From: Tepidisphaeraceae bacterium
Lineage (GTDB): Bacteria; Planctomycetota; Phycisphaerae; Tepidisphaerales; Tepidisphaeraceae
Assembly (NCBI GenBank): GCA_035998445.1
Contig: DASYHQ010000005.1
Location: 62,001-126,000, forward strand
Length of the DNA stretch: 64,000 bases
Reading direction: 5' to 3'
This document shows positions 1 to 8,534 of the stretch, in pieces. A program made the translations under genes and the position numbers. The notes below the pieces were generated by a model. The model was not told where the DNA came from. It saw only the letters and a list, made by a program, of their open reading frames with translations, and searched no databases. Position 1 is the first letter of the stretch; each line of letters begins with the position of its first letter.

Positions 1-282
1 TACTTCAGCCCGAACCGCCAAGCCTTCCTGAGCAGCCTGTCAGTCGCTGGCGTCGACGGCACGCTCGACAGCCGATTCCGCGGCAGCGACCTGCGCAACC
101 GCGTCTTCGCCAAGAGCGGCTTCGTGAACGGCGTCAGCACGCTCAGCGGCTACTTCATGGGCAAGGACGACCGCTGGTACGCGTTCTCGATCCTGATGAA
201 CGGCATCCCGAACAAGAGCAACTCGTCGATCAAGCCCCTGCAGGAACGCATCGTCAAAGCCGCCGACGACCTGACGCGGTGA
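1..282 (+). CDS. dacB: D-alanyl-D-alanine carboxypeptidase/endopeptidase (PBP4 family), 3' end only
   Basis: The window opens inside this gene; 93 codons and the TGA stop are present. The fragment carries the penicillin-binding KSG box (VFAKSGFVNGV, about residues 36-46 of the fragment), the KTG-equivalent third active-site motif of PBP4-type serine D-Ala-D-Ala carboxypeptidases, followed by the typical LSGYF strand and a short C-terminal helix. Family members act in the periplasm on peptidoglycan cross-links. The SxxK and SxN boxes would lie upstream, outside the window. Assignment to PBP4/DacB rather than another beta-lactamase-fold hydrolase rests on this short piece, so moderate confidence. 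Confidence 0.7.
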   Translation, partial: YFSPNRQAFLSSLSVAGVDGTLDSRFRGSDLRNRVFAKSGFVNGVSTLSGYFMGKDDRWYAFSILMNGIPNKSNSSIKPLQERIVKAADDLTR

Positions 283-301
283 GCGTGGCGTCCACACTTC
301 T

Positions 302-811
302 CTTCTGTAGGACAGGCATTCCTGCCTGTGTCTCTTCTGTCTGTTCTTCTCTTGGTGGGCCGGACATTCTTGTCTGCCCCGCGGCGGAGCCGCGATCAAA
401 CGCGGGGAGCCACGAAGGCGCGAAGGCACAAAGGTGGACACGAAGAACATCCGAAGAGCGTTGCGCCAGAGCGACCTTAATCGCGCAGCGCGAACGTAGA
501 GATGGATAGCGTGTTCTTTGACAACCAAATAGCCGACGCGCGTGCGATCAACACCCAGCATGTCGACCACCCGATGGTGCACAATGGTGCAAAATGGTGC
601 ACGAAATCGCGTTTCGCATTACCCAAACCGCCGCCACGGCCGCGGTTTGCAGAACCACCTTCGCGACTTCCTCGTGCCTTCGCGCCTTCGCGTCTCTTCA
701 ATTTAAGCGAAAGCGCAATCGAGACAGAGAGGAATGTCCGTCCCACCGAAGACTGAGGACAGAAGAGAGAATACGGGGGAGAGACAGGCAGGAATGCCTG
801 TCCTACAGAAG
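302..811. repeat. Repeat island A: large interrupted inverted repeat with a conserved 150-nt core
   Basis: Non-coding region between dacB and rnc. The outer arms are inverted copies of each other: CTGTAGGACAGGCATTCCTG-type sequence at about 302-335 and its complement at about 781-811. Between them are further GGACATTCTTGTCTGCC and CGAAGGCGCGAAGGC motifs, and a core at 483-632. The core aligns without gaps to 32696-32845 in repeat island B. It contains a boxA-like GTGTTCTTTGACAA (511-524) and three tandem AATGGTGCAC-like decamers (about 573-603). ORFs in it are GC-driven and not protein-like. It may be a mobile palindromic element or a non-coding RNA locus. Confidence 0.75.
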
Positions 812-827
812 CACGCAGGGCACCTAG

Positions 828-1565
828 TTACTTCTCCGGCTCGGCCACGATCTCGTCTAGCGCGCGGTCAACTTCCTTTGGCTCTAGCACGCCGAGCTCT
901 TCCAAGGCCAGCAGGGCAGCCTTCTGCTCGGCCATCTTCTTGTTGGGGCCCCAGGCGGAGGTGAACCGGCGGGTGTCGATGACGACGCCGACTTCGAAGC
1001 ACTTGCTGTGGTCGGGGCCCTTCTCGTCCAGCAACTCGTACATCGGCGAGCCGCCTAGCATTTTCTGGGCGTGCTGCTGAAGCAGGGCCTTGTAGTTCTG
1101 CTGGTGGCTGTTGGAGGCGATCTCCTCCATCTTGGCGGTCATCGTGCGCAGGACGTAGGCCTTCACGACCTCGAACCCACCATCGAGGTACACCGCCGCC
1201 ACGATCGACTCGTACACCGCCGCCGCCAGTGAACTGGGCATGGCCTCGCGGCTGCTGATGCCCTTGCCGATGATCAGCAGATCGGTCAGGCCCGTCTCAT
1301 TGCTGACCTCGGCACAGGTCCGCCGGCTGACGACGGCGCTCTTCACCTTGGTCAGCTCGCCTTCGAGGTACTCGGGAAAGCGCAGGTAGAGCGCCTCGCA
1401 GATGATGAGGTCGAGCACCGCATCGCCGAGGAACTCCATCCGCTCGTTGCTGTTCAGGCGGTTGTCGGCGATGGACGCGTGGGTCAGGGCCTCCTTCAGC
1501 ATATTGGGATTTTTGAAGGTATAGCCGAGGACCTGCTCAGCCTTTTCGCGGGTTTCGTTGGTCAC
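828..1565 (-). CDS. rnc: Ribonuclease III
   Basis: 245-residue endoribonuclease that cleaves double-stranded RNA in rRNA and mRNA processing. The N-terminal nuclease domain has the signature NERMEFLGD (residues 40-48), giving metal ligands E41 and D48, and E119 in the second conserved helix. A double-stranded-RNA-binding domain spans about 158-228 (NYKALLQQ to KAALLALEEL). Length is normal for the family. The start is GTG with only a weak GAGAG upstream. Oddity: the second conserved Asp (E. coli D114) aligns with A116 in SLAAAVYES; the DNA reads unambiguously Ala. It is a monocistronic gene beside repeat island A. Confidence 0.95.
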   Translation of the reverse strand: MTNETREKAEQVLGYTFKNPNMLKEALTHASIADNRLNSNERMEFLGDAVLDLIICEALYLRFPEYLEGELTKVKSAVVSRRTCAEVSNETGLTDLLIIGKGISSREAMPSSLAAAVYESIVAAVYLDGGFEVVKAYVLRTMTAKMEEIASNSHQQNYKALLQQHAQKMLGGSPMYELLDEKGPDHSKCFEVGVVIDTRRFTSAWGPNKKMAEQKAALLALEELGVLEPKEVDRALDEIVAEPEK

Positions 1566-1821
1566 GTACTACTCTCTGAAGGTAAACCGGGGTGCAACTA
1601 TTGAAGAAACCTATTACCTGCCCGAAAAACTGTCAATAAAAAAGGGGTTTTGACGCGACGGGCACCCGTTGGGCTCGTGACGAATCTGCGCGGGAACGTC
1701 GCGCGCTGCTGACGACGCGTGCCGCTAAAGCGGCAAGCCCTGGAGCGCGGGTTGCGATGGGCTGGGGGCGTTCGTACCATCCAGCCCGCACGCATGGTTT
1801 CGTAAGAATCGAGTTTGCCTG

Positions 1822-3801
1822 ATGCACCTTTCGACTTATCCCGCCTTGTCACTGCTCGTCGGCTCGCTCGTCATTCATGGCGCAACCGCTCCGCTGATGG
1901 CCGAGAGCGCCTTCGATCCCGCGCAGCACATGCGCGTCGACGAGGTGCGCCCTGGCATGAAAGGCTACGGCCTGAGCGTGTTCAGCGGGCACAAGATCGA
2001 GCGGTTCGAGCTGAACGTCATCGCGGTGCAGAAGAACTTCAACCCGAAGGAGGACGTGATCCTCATCCGCTGTCTCGGCGAGCGCCTGGAGCACAGCGGC
2101 GTCGTCGCGGGCATGAGCGGGTCGCCGATCTTCCTGACCGACGAGAACGGCGTCGACCGCATGGTCGGCGCGCTCGCCTACGGCTGGCAGCTCTCCAAAG
2201 ACCCGATCGCCGGCGTGCAGCCGATCGAGTACATGCTGGAACTGCCCACGCAGCCAACCACGGCGCCGGCGGCGTCGCGAGCGAAGACCGCGAGCGGCCC
2301 GCTGCGGTGGTCGGTCGATGAAGTCATCATGCTGCCCGGCATGCAGCGGGCGCCGGTCGGCTATCCACTGCAATCGTGGAACGATTTCCGTCCCAACACC
2401 AGATTGCTGCCCGCTGTGGGCCAGTCGCGAATGGCGCCGATGGCGACGCCGCTGATGGTCGGTGGCGCTTCGGCCGGGCTGCTCGACCAGGTCGCGCCCC
2501 TGCTAAGCGCCTACGGCCTGGTGCCGTTGCAGGCCGGTGGCGCGGGCACCGCGGCGACCGCACCCGCGGACGGCGCCGCCGTCAAGATCGAACGCGGCAG
2601 CTCGCTCGCGGTGCCGCTGGCGGTAGGCGACATCGACCTCACCGCGCTCGGCACCTGCACCGAAGTCCTCGGCGAACGCGTCTACGGCTTTGGTCACCCG
2701 TTCAACAACGAAGGGCAGGTCGCCCTGCCCATGGCCAGCGGTTACGTGACGACGATCATCCCGTCGCTCGCGACCAGCTTTAAACTTGGCGGCATGACCG
2801 CGGTGGTCGGCACGCTGTCGGCCGACCAGTCGGTGGGCATTGCCGGTCAGTTGGGACCAGCCCCGAAGATGATTCCGGTCGACGTGCAGGTGAAGTACGC
2901 CGACGGCTCGACCGACCGCGCGTTCCACTTCGACATCGCCGCCCACCCACGGTTCACGCCGATCCTGGGCACGATCGTGGTGTCGTCGTCGCTCAGCGGG
3001 CAGAAGCTGCTGCCGCAGTATCACACGCTGGAGATGGACTTCGACGTTCAGTTCGAGAACGGCCAGACGGTGCACGTGGCCAACACCGCCGTCAACAGCA
3101 CGCCCGCCGACCTGTTCTTCGAGCTGGGCACGCCAATGATCGCCGCCAGCGAGAACCCGTTTCAGCGCGTGCTGGTGAGCAAGATCACCGGCACGCTGAC
3201 GGTAACGCCCGAGGCGCGCGACGCGCAGCTGCTGAACGTGAACGTGCCGCGCACGAAATACCTGCCCGGCGAAACGATCAAGGCGTACGTCACCTACCGC
3301 CCGTTCCGCGGGGCCGAGTCGATCATGCCGATCGAGATGCCGATTCCCGCCGACCTGCCGGATGGCGAATACTCGCTGACCGTGTCGGACTGGCAGACTT
3401 ACCTGGACGAGGAGCGCACGAACGAACCGTTCCGCTTCACGACGGAGAACGTCGATCAGGTCTTCACGGTGTTGAAGGAGTTGGCCGACGTTCGCCGGAA
3501 TGCGCTCTACGTGCGCCTTCAGCGACAGGCCGACGGTGTGGCGGTCGGCCGGACGGCGATGCCGAACTTGCCGTCGTCGCGCCGCCAGGTCTTCATGGAT
3601 GCCGGCCGCAGCAACACGACGGCGTTCGTCAGCTCCAGCGTGAAGGTGGTGCCGGCCGACTACGTCTTCAGCGGCCAAGCGCAGTTCACCATCGAGGTCG
3701 ACCGCGACGCCCGATCCGACCGCGCGACAAAACCGGCCAGCGACAAAGGCAAATCACCGGCCAAGGCGAGCACGATGCCGTCGGCGGGATTAGAAGGATG
3801 A
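1822..3801 (+). CDS. SpoIVB-type (S55) serine peptidase-like secreted protein
   Basis: 659 residues. A hydrophobic N-terminus (about 1-27) looks like a signal peptide. The next 120 residues hold the S55 hallmark GMSGSP (residues 97-102, presumed nucleophile S101) and the conserved lead-in VRPGMKGYG. A second family motif, GFGHPFNNEG, lies near residue 290. The remaining half is beta-rich and without a recognised catalytic motif, ending in a charged Lys/Asp tail. In Bacillus, SpoIVB is a sporulation signalling protease; planctomycetes have long paralogues of unknown substrate. No operon partner is visible. Catalysis is inferred from motifs only. Confidence 0.75.
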   Translation: MHLSTYPALSLLVGSLVIHGATAPLMAESAFDPAQHMRVDEVRPGMKGYGLSVFSGHKIERFELNVIAVQKNFNPKEDVILIRCLGERLEHSGVVAGMSGSPIFLTDENGVDRMVGALAYGWQLSKDPIAGVQPIEYMLELPTQPTTAPAASRAKTASGPLRWSVDEVIMLPGMQRAPVGYPLQSWNDFRPNTRLLPAVGQSRMAPMATPLMVGGASAGLLDQVAPLLSAYGLVPLQAGGAGTAATAPADGAAVKIERGSSLAVPLAVGDIDLTALGTCTEVLGERVYGFGHPFNNEGQVALPMASGYVTTIIPSLATSFKLGGMTAVVGTLSADQSVGIAGQLGPAPKMIPVDVQVKYADGSTDRAFHFDIAAHPRFTPILGTIVVSSSLSGQKLLPQYHTLEMDFDVQFENGQTVHVANTAVNSTPADLFFELGTPMIAASENPFQRVLVSKITGTLTVTPEARDAQLLNVNVPRTKYLPGETIKAYVTYRPFRGAESIMPIEMPIPADLPDGEYSLTVSDWQTYLDEERTNEPFRFTTENVDQVFTVLKELADVRRNALYVRLQRQADGVAVGRTAMPNLPSSRRQVFMDAGRSNTTAFVSSSVKVVPADYVFSGQAQFTIEVDRDARSDRATKPASDKGKSPAKASTMPSAGLEG

Positions 3802-4020
3802 ACCGCGGGGACGCGGAGACAGAAGAGTAGGAGAAGAGCGAGGGAAGAAGATTAGGGCGCGAAGAGCGACTTCATACTGAGGTACGCCGAAGGATCTCTT
3901 TGCGGCGTAATACGGTGGAGATCCTTCGGGGTACCTCAGGATGACGATTCTCCGTTACATGAGTATGTTTCAAACCATTCTTCTCCCTCTATCTCCGCGC
4001 CCTCCGCGTCTCCGCGGTTA
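3801..4020. repeat. Nested inverted repeat (outer CCGCGG-type arms, inner CTGAGG hairpin)
   Basis: Outer arms: AACCGCGGGGACGCGGAG at about 3801-3818 and its complement CTCCGCGTCTCCGCGGTTA ending at 4020. Inside sits a second inverted repeat, ACTGAGGTACGCCGAAGGATC (about 3875) against GATCCTTCGGGGTACCTCAG (about 3920-3940). The same two-layer structure recurs at 15340-15606, and the outer arms alone at 26523-26827. It overlaps the stop codon of the S55 gene and ends 37 nt before the next start codon, so transcripts here would fold strongly. Confidence 0.85.
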
Positions 4021-4056
4021 ACCTATTCTGAGTTCACGACGAAACCCGAGGTCTTA

Positions 4057-6321
4057 ATGCTCCGTCATGCCAGCCTGATCCTCCTGTCCATCGCCACGCT
4101 CGCCAATGGCGCCGGGCCAAAACGATGGACGCAAACCAGCGAGGCCGATTTCCGCAGCGGCACGTTCGACAATGTCGTCGCGACCAATCTCGGCGACCTG
4201 AAGCTCTCGCGCGCGACGAAGACGTTGCTGGAGCAGGACCCGCGCGTCAGCACGGTCTACGCGCTGGCGCAGCTGCCCGACGGCACGATCTACGCCGGCA
4301 CCGGGCCGCAAGGAGTGCTGCTGCGCATCAGTGAAGACAAGGTCGACACCGCCGCGACGATCGAGGGCAGCATTGGCATCTTCTCGCTGGCGGTGGATGG
4401 TGAAGGTCGGCTGCTGCTGGGCACCGGTGGTGAAGCCGGGAAGGTGTTGCGCATCAACAAGGCGGGTGAAGCGCCGATCGAGGTGTTCGCGTCGCCATTG
4501 GTGAAGTACGTGTGGGCGATACAGGTCGGCGCCGACGGCACGATCTACGCTGCCACGGGGCCAAACGGGCAGCTGATCGCGATCGCGCCGGATGGCACGT
4601 CGCGCGTGCTGTTCGACAGCATCGAGAGCAACCTGCTCAGCCTCGCATACGACGGCAAGCAGACCCTGTTCGCCGGCAGCGATCCGAACGGCGTCGTGTA
4701 CCGCATCGACGCGGCCAGCGGGAAGGCGTTCGTGCTGTACGACGCCAACGAGACCGAGATCAGCGCCTTGGCGCTCGACGCCGCCGGCACCCTGTACGCC
4801 GGCACGGCCCAGCCGGTTGAAGGCGCGACCGATTCAGAAGCGATCGCCGAGCAGACCGGCCGCCCCGAGGAAACGACGAGCGGCCCACCGATCGTCGCCG
4901 CCCCTGCCGGTGATCCGGCCCCGCCCGATCCCAATCCCGGCCGCCCGGAACCGGAACCGCGTCAGGACGCGCCCGACGATGCCCCCGCGGCCCCCGAAAA
5001 AGCCGAGGGCGAGGCCGACAAGGCCGCCGACGCGGACGTGGAGACCGACGCGATGAGCGAGATCGTCGGCAACACCGAACCGGCGGCCGAAGGGAACGCG
5101 ATCTACCGCATCGATTCATCCGGCTTTGTCACGGAAATCTTCCGCCGATCGGCGATGGTCATGTCGCTGCTGGAAGACGACGGCACGCTGCTCGTCGGCA
5201 CGGGGAGCGAGGGGTTCGTCTACCAGATTCGCCCGACGGCCGAAGAAAGCGTGGTGATCGCCAAGCTGGATCCAAAGCAGGTGATGGCAATGTTGCGCGC
5301 CAAAGACGGCCGCGTCTTCCTGGGCCTGGCCAACGCCGGTGGCATCGCCGCGATGAGCCCCGGCTTCGCCAACAGCGGCACGTACACCAGCGAGGTGTTC
5401 GACGCGTCACAGGTGAGCCAGTTCGGCGCCATCCAGATGCACGGCAACGTGCCGGCGAACGCGAAGGTGACCCTTGCGACGCGATCCGGCAATCTTCAGG
5501 ACGCCAACAGCCCGCACGGTTGGTCCGATTGGTCGGCCGAGCAACCTGCCAACGCGTTCGTGAACGCTGCCACCCCGCCGGGCCGATTCTTGCAGTACCG
5601 CCTGACCTTCACCAGCACCGACGGCCAATCGACGCCGGCGGTCACCGATGTACAGGCGACGTACCAGGTGCCCAACCTGCCGCCGGCGATCAAGTCGATC
5701 ACGGTTGAAACCGCCGTCGAGGAAGAAGCCGCCACCGACGACACGAAGGCCGAGCCCGCTCCGACGCGCATGCGAACGGTGGCGTGGGAAGCGACCGACG
5801 CTAACGACGACGCGATCGCCTACACCCTGGCCTACCGAACCACCGGCACCGAGCCATGGATCGTGCTGAAAGAGGACCTGAAGGAAGCCACCTTTCAATG
5901 GGACACGAAGCGTGTGGCCGACGGACGCTATGAACTCCGGGTGACCGCGACCGACGCCACCGCCAACCCCGCGGGCACCGGCAGACAGTCATCGCGGGTG
6001 AGCGACCCCGTGCTGGTCGACAACACCGCCCCCCTATTCGACGCCGCAAACGCAGCCATGGACGGGCAAAGCGTGAAGGTCGACCTGAAGGTGACGGACA
6101 AGACCGGCACGATCGCATCAATCGAATATGCGGTCGATTCGTCGCAGGACTGGCAAGCGGTGGCCGCTTCGGATAGTATCTACGATTCGCCTTCAGAGGC
6201 CGCGACGTTTTCCGTCGCGTCGCTGTCGGCGGGCCCCCACCAGATCGCGGTGCGGGCAACCGACAGTAACGGCAATCAGGGCATCGCCCACCTCCAGGTG
6301 ACGATCCCCGAAAAACAGTGA
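4057..6321 (+). CDS. Secreted beta-propeller protein with C-terminal fibronectin/Ig-like domains
   Basis: 754 residues. An N-terminal hydrophobic segment (1-19) resembles a signal peptide. Residues about 40-260 and 345-440 hold repeated blades with the motif DGTIYAGTG or variants (GRLLLGTGG, TLFAGSDPNG, TLLVGTGSEG), a beta-propeller pattern. A Pro/Glu/Ala-rich acidic linker (about 265-340) interrupts the propeller. The C-terminal third has two or three beta-sandwich modules with RVTATDATAN and VRATDSNGNQG motifs. No catalytic residues are recognisable. A GAGG sequence 5 nt before the ATG supports the start. Probably an extracytoplasmic binding or scaffold protein; function unknown. Confidence 0.7.
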   Translation: MLRHASLILLSIATLANGAGPKRWTQTSEADFRSGTFDNVVATNLGDLKLSRATKTLLEQDPRVSTVYALAQLPDGTIYAGTGPQGVLLRISEDKVDTAATIEGSIGIFSLAVDGEGRLLLGTGGEAGKVLRINKAGEAPIEVFASPLVKYVWAIQVGADGTIYAATGPNGQLIAIAPDGTSRVLFDSIESNLLSLAYDGKQTLFAGSDPNGVVYRIDAASGKAFVLYDANETEISALALDAAGTLYAGTAQPVEGATDSEAIAEQTGRPEETTSGPPIVAAPAGDPAPPDPNPGRPEPEPRQDAPDDAPAAPEKAEGEADKAADADVETDAMSEIVGNTEPAAEGNAIYRIDSSGFVTEIFRRSAMVMSLLEDDGTLLVGTGSEGFVYQIRPTAEESVVIAKLDPKQVMAMLRAKDGRVFLGLANAGGIAAMSPGFANSGTYTSEVFDASQVSQFGAIQMHGNVPANAKVTLATRSGNLQDANSPHGWSDWSAEQPANAFVNAATPPGRFLQYRLTFTSTDGQSTPAVTDVQATYQVPNLPPAIKSITVETAVEEEAATDDTKAEPAPTRMRTVAWEATDANDDAIAYTLAYRTTGTEPWIVLKEDLKEATFQWDTKRVADGRYELRVTATDATANPAGTGRQSSRVSDPVLVDNTAPLFDAANAAMDGQSVKVDLKVTDKTGTIASIEYAVDSSQDWQAVAASDSIYDSPSEAATFSVASLSAGPHQIAVRATDSNGNQGIAHLQVTIPEKQ

Positions 6322-6363
6322 GCAGCGGCCGTCGAAGAAGGCGGCGCAAGTGAAGGATCAGCC

Positions 6364-6498
6364 ATGCATTACCCGCACCGAATCAGCAAAGTGAAGCGCG
6401 CCCGCAAGCTCGGTTTCCGCGCCCGCATGAAGACCGCCAAGGGCCGTCAGATGATCAACCGCAAGCGCCGCGTTGGTCGCGCCGTCCAGGTCGTCTAA
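6364..6498 (+). CDS. rpmH: 50S ribosomal protein bL34
   Basis: A 44-residue, strongly basic protein. It begins MHYPHRISKVKR, then the L34 core KLGFRARMKTAKGRQMINRK and RRVGR. The core motif GFRARM...GR...RKRR is diagnostic for bL34, a small protein of the large ribosomal subunit. A GAAGGA Shine-Dalgarno sequence precedes the ATG. The gene is short and easily missed. It is not next to rnpA or dnaA, its usual neighbours: upstream is a secreted propeller protein and downstream a STAS protein. Confidence 0.93.
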   Translation: MHYPHRISKVKRARKLGFRARMKTAKGRQMINRKRRVGRAVQVV

Positions 6499-6601
6499 CG
6501 CCGGCCCGTCGCGGGCGCGGTTCGACCACGCGAGCGTCGGAGGCTGGCCGCTGAAGCGGCCGGTCCGGGCGTGGCGTTATCCGCATCAAGAGTGCCGCAT
6601 C

Positions 6602-6955
6602 ATGTCCTCAGAGCCAGAAGACCTCGTGGTCCGACAGCACGAGGATATCACCGTCGTGCGCATTAAGCTCGAGAACCTTTCGGGCATTATGGAGATCGAC
6701 CGCATCTCCCGCGACCTCGTCCGCATGGTGGACGACGGCGGCGTCACAAAGCTCATCCTCGACTTGAAGTACACGCGGTTCTTCTCGTCGTCCGCCCTGG
6801 GCATGCTGATCCTGCTGGCCCAAAAGCTAAACGCCAAGGGCGGCAAGCTGGTCATCTCCCACCCGGAACACATCCTGCCGCTGCTGAAGGTCACGCGCAT
6901 GGGCAACCTGTTCCAGATCGCGGACGATCCGAAAGCGGCCAGCAAGCTATTTTAG
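6602..6955 (+). CDS. STAS-domain protein (anti-sigma-factor antagonist-like)
   Basis: 117 residues from the chosen ATG; the longer open frame from 6473 would overlap rpmH and adds a non-family N-terminus. The whole protein is one STAS domain: VVRIKLENLSG, a central LILDLKYTRFFSSSALG segment and a C-terminal GGKLVISHPEHILPLLKVTRMGNLF. Serines 62-64 lie at the position of the phosphorylated serine in SpoIIAA/RsbV. Such proteins bind anti-sigma or switch kinases in the cytoplasm. No cognate kinase gene is adjacent, so the partner is unknown. Confidence 0.85.
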   Translation: MSSEPEDLVVRQHEDITVVRIKLENLSGIMEIDRISRDLVRMVDDGGVTKLILDLKYTRFFSSSALGMLILLAQKLNAKGGKLVISHPEHILPLLKVTRMGNLFQIADDPKAASKLF

Positions 6956-6976
6956 AACGTGGATGCACGCCGCTTC

Positions 6977-7044
6977 GTTTAGCCGCGGGCTTGCCCGCGA
7001 TAGCTGGACAGCAAAATTCATCGCGGGCAAGCCCGCGGCTAAAC
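6977..7044. repeat. Perfect 24-bp inverted repeat (hairpin)
   Basis: GTTTAGCCGCGGGCTTGCCC... (6977-7000) and its exact complement (7021-7044) enclose a 20-nt loop. It lies between convergent genes, just after the STAS gene, so it could end transcripts from either side. There is no T-tract. The stem is far longer than a usual terminator and resembles the other dispersed palindromes in this window. Confidence 0.85.
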
Positions 7045-7069
7045 GCGCGATGGTTGACGCGCGGGCGCT

Positions 7070-7444
7070 CTAGTGACCCCCACCATGCCCCGCATCGTGG
7101 TGCACCTCGGTCGCGGGCACAATCGTCGCCTGTTCCAGTTCGGCCTTCAGCCGTTCGACGTCGCTGCCCGTCCCCAGGTGGGCCAGAAGTTCACCGCGAC
7201 CGGTCTCAAACATCCGCCGGGATACCATCGGATGCTTGTCGAACGCGTCGGTGATGGACCAGGAGCGCGTGTCGACGTAGGTGTCGTGGAAGTTCAGTCG
7301 TTCCTTCGTGATGAGCGTCACCTTCATCGGCGATCCCTCAGCCTCCGGCGACCGCACCACGTGCACCGCGGCGGCGGCGAGGGCCCAGCCGGCCAGCCAG
7401 GTGACGAACACGAAGAACTTGAACAGCTTGCGTACGGTCTTCAT
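7070..7444 (-). CDS. Small membrane-anchored or secreted protein, unknown function
   Basis: 124 residues. A basic N-terminus and hydrophobic segment (about 8-28) predict a membrane anchor or uncleaved signal. The remainder is soluble and charged, ending in a histidine-rich tail (HHDAGHGGGH) that might bind metal. Its ATG overlaps the stop codon of the upstream gene in an ATGA arrangement (7441-7444), so the two are probably translationally coupled. I do not recognise the family. Confidence 0.65.
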   Translation of the reverse strand: MKTVRKLFKFFVFVTWLAGWALAAAAVHVVRSPEAEGSPMKVTLITKERLNFHDTYVDTRSWSITDAFDKHPMVSRRMFETGRGELLAHLGTGSDVERLKAELEQATIVPATEVHHDAGHGGGH

Positions 7445-8205
7445 CGTTTCACATCACGGTTGGCGTCGTCGGCGGAGGGCTCGGACAACTCATCCTCAAG
7501 GTCGATCGTGCCCAGATCGAGGTTTTCGGTCGGGCCATCCTCGTCGGTGTCGCCGGTCAGGTCGACCTGAAGGTCAGAGTGCTCGTTGAGGTCGAGCGCG
7601 TCCGTGTCATCGACGGTGTGGGCGGCCTGCTCGGTCGGCTCGGGCGGCACAGTTGGTTCGGACAGCTCCGCCTCGATGTCGAACTCGGTTTCATCGGCGG
7701 GCAGTGCGATGTCGTCGATCACGGGCTCGTCGGCAGTGACTGCGCTCGCCGCAGCGCCGGCGGCGCCAGTCGCGGCGACGGGGCCGGCGGTGCTCGTCAG
7801 GCCCGTCGGCATCTCCGGCACCACGCGCATCGCCGGTTTCACGCGTCGGTTCGCCCCACCGGCCGGTAGGACGCTGTTGTAGAACCCGACCGCGAACAAT
7901 CCCTGCTGCTGCTGATAGGGGAAGTTGATCAACTCGCAAAACTCGGCGATCAGCTTCTGCGCCGCAGGGTCCGTACGCTCGGCCGCCTGGACTGCCATGT
8001 GGTGCTTCTTGTCGCGGAAGCGGATCATCTGCACGTACCGCCCGGACGGTTCACCCGCGCCCCAATTCGACCCCGCCTGCTCGAACACCTCAAAGTCCTC
8101 GCACCCGAACCGTGCCAACGTCTGGCGGAAACGGCTCAGCAGGCGCGCGTGTTCCGAGCGCTTGTCTTTGGGCACAACGTAGCTGTTGGTCTGAAGGAGC
8201 ATCAT
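7441..8205 (-). CDS. Hypothetical protein with acidic low-complexity C-terminus
   Basis: 254 residues. The first ~120 form a compact alpha/beta region (LLQTNSYVVPKDKRSEHARL, FRDKKHHMAVQAAERTDP) suggestive of a dimeric alpha-beta barrel/NIPSNAP-like fold, but this is only a resemblance. The second half is an Ala/Pro/Glu/Asp-rich acidic tail, probably disordered. First gene of a coupled pair with the small membrane protein; the ATGA overlap suggests they act together. The promoter probably lies in the AT-richer region after 8206. Confidence 0.6.
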   Translation of the reverse strand: MMLLQTNSYVVPKDKRSEHARLLSRFRQTLARFGCEDFEVFEQAGSNWGAGEPSGRYVQMIRFRDKKHHMAVQAAERTDPAAQKLIAEFCELINFPYQQQQGLFAVGFYNSVLPAGGANRRVKPAMRVVPEMPTGLTSTAGPVAATGAAGAAASAVTADEPVIDDIALPADETEFDIEAELSEPTVPPEPTEQAAHTVDDTDALDLNEHSDLQVDLTGDTDEDGPTENLDLGTIDLEDELSEPSADDANRDVKR

Positions 8206-8534
8206 GATGGTCCGGCCAGCGAGCCGGAGCGTGTATTCTGCCAGACCGATTTAACGTCCGCAATCGCTAACCATCTATTTTAGGCGACCTTCCGAACTTC
8301 GGCACGCCCGATAATTCCACCCGTGCGCGCGCACCTAACCAACCGCGCAACGTACTAAACATGCCCCTGTCACCCATGCCCTAAAGCCCGCTATCAAAAA
8401 ATACTTAGATTTGTTTGACAACTTCTGAACGCCACGCTTTAATACCTTACTAATACCTAACAGCGGTGACGCATTGTAGCCGGGTCGATGCGTTTGCCAG
8501 ACAAACTAAGCCGGCAGATCAACGGAGTGATGTC
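8206..8534. promoter_or_regulatory. Divergent intergenic region
   Basis: 329 nt between the hypothetical pair (minus) and the Sak4-like gene (plus). It is clearly AT-richer than its surroundings (for example 8390-8460). The recognisable element is a sigma-70-like promoter at 8415-8443, listed separately. No hairpin or RNA gene seen. Confidence 0.6.
8415..8443 (+). promoter_or_regulatory. Sigma-70-type promoter for the Sak4-like/ssb region
   Basis: TTGACA (8415-8420), a 17-nt spacer, then TTTAAT (8438-8443). The -35 hexamer is a perfect match, the -10 is close to consensus and the spacing is optimal. It lies about 90 nt before the ATG at 8535. Confidence 0.7.

Noticed and set aside
477-756. 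Several 75-90-codon ORFs in repeat island A (and counterparts in island B)
   Set aside because: They exist on both strands over the same repeat DNA, have no ribosome-binding sites and read repeat arms as Arg/Ser-rich peptide.
2503-3678. 391-codon minus-strand frame
   Set aside because: Antisense to the S55-peptidase gene with shadow-frame composition.
6473-6601. Longer STAS protein start at 6473
   Set aside because: It would overlap the end of rpmH and adds a Pro/Arg-rich stretch not belonging to the STAS fold.
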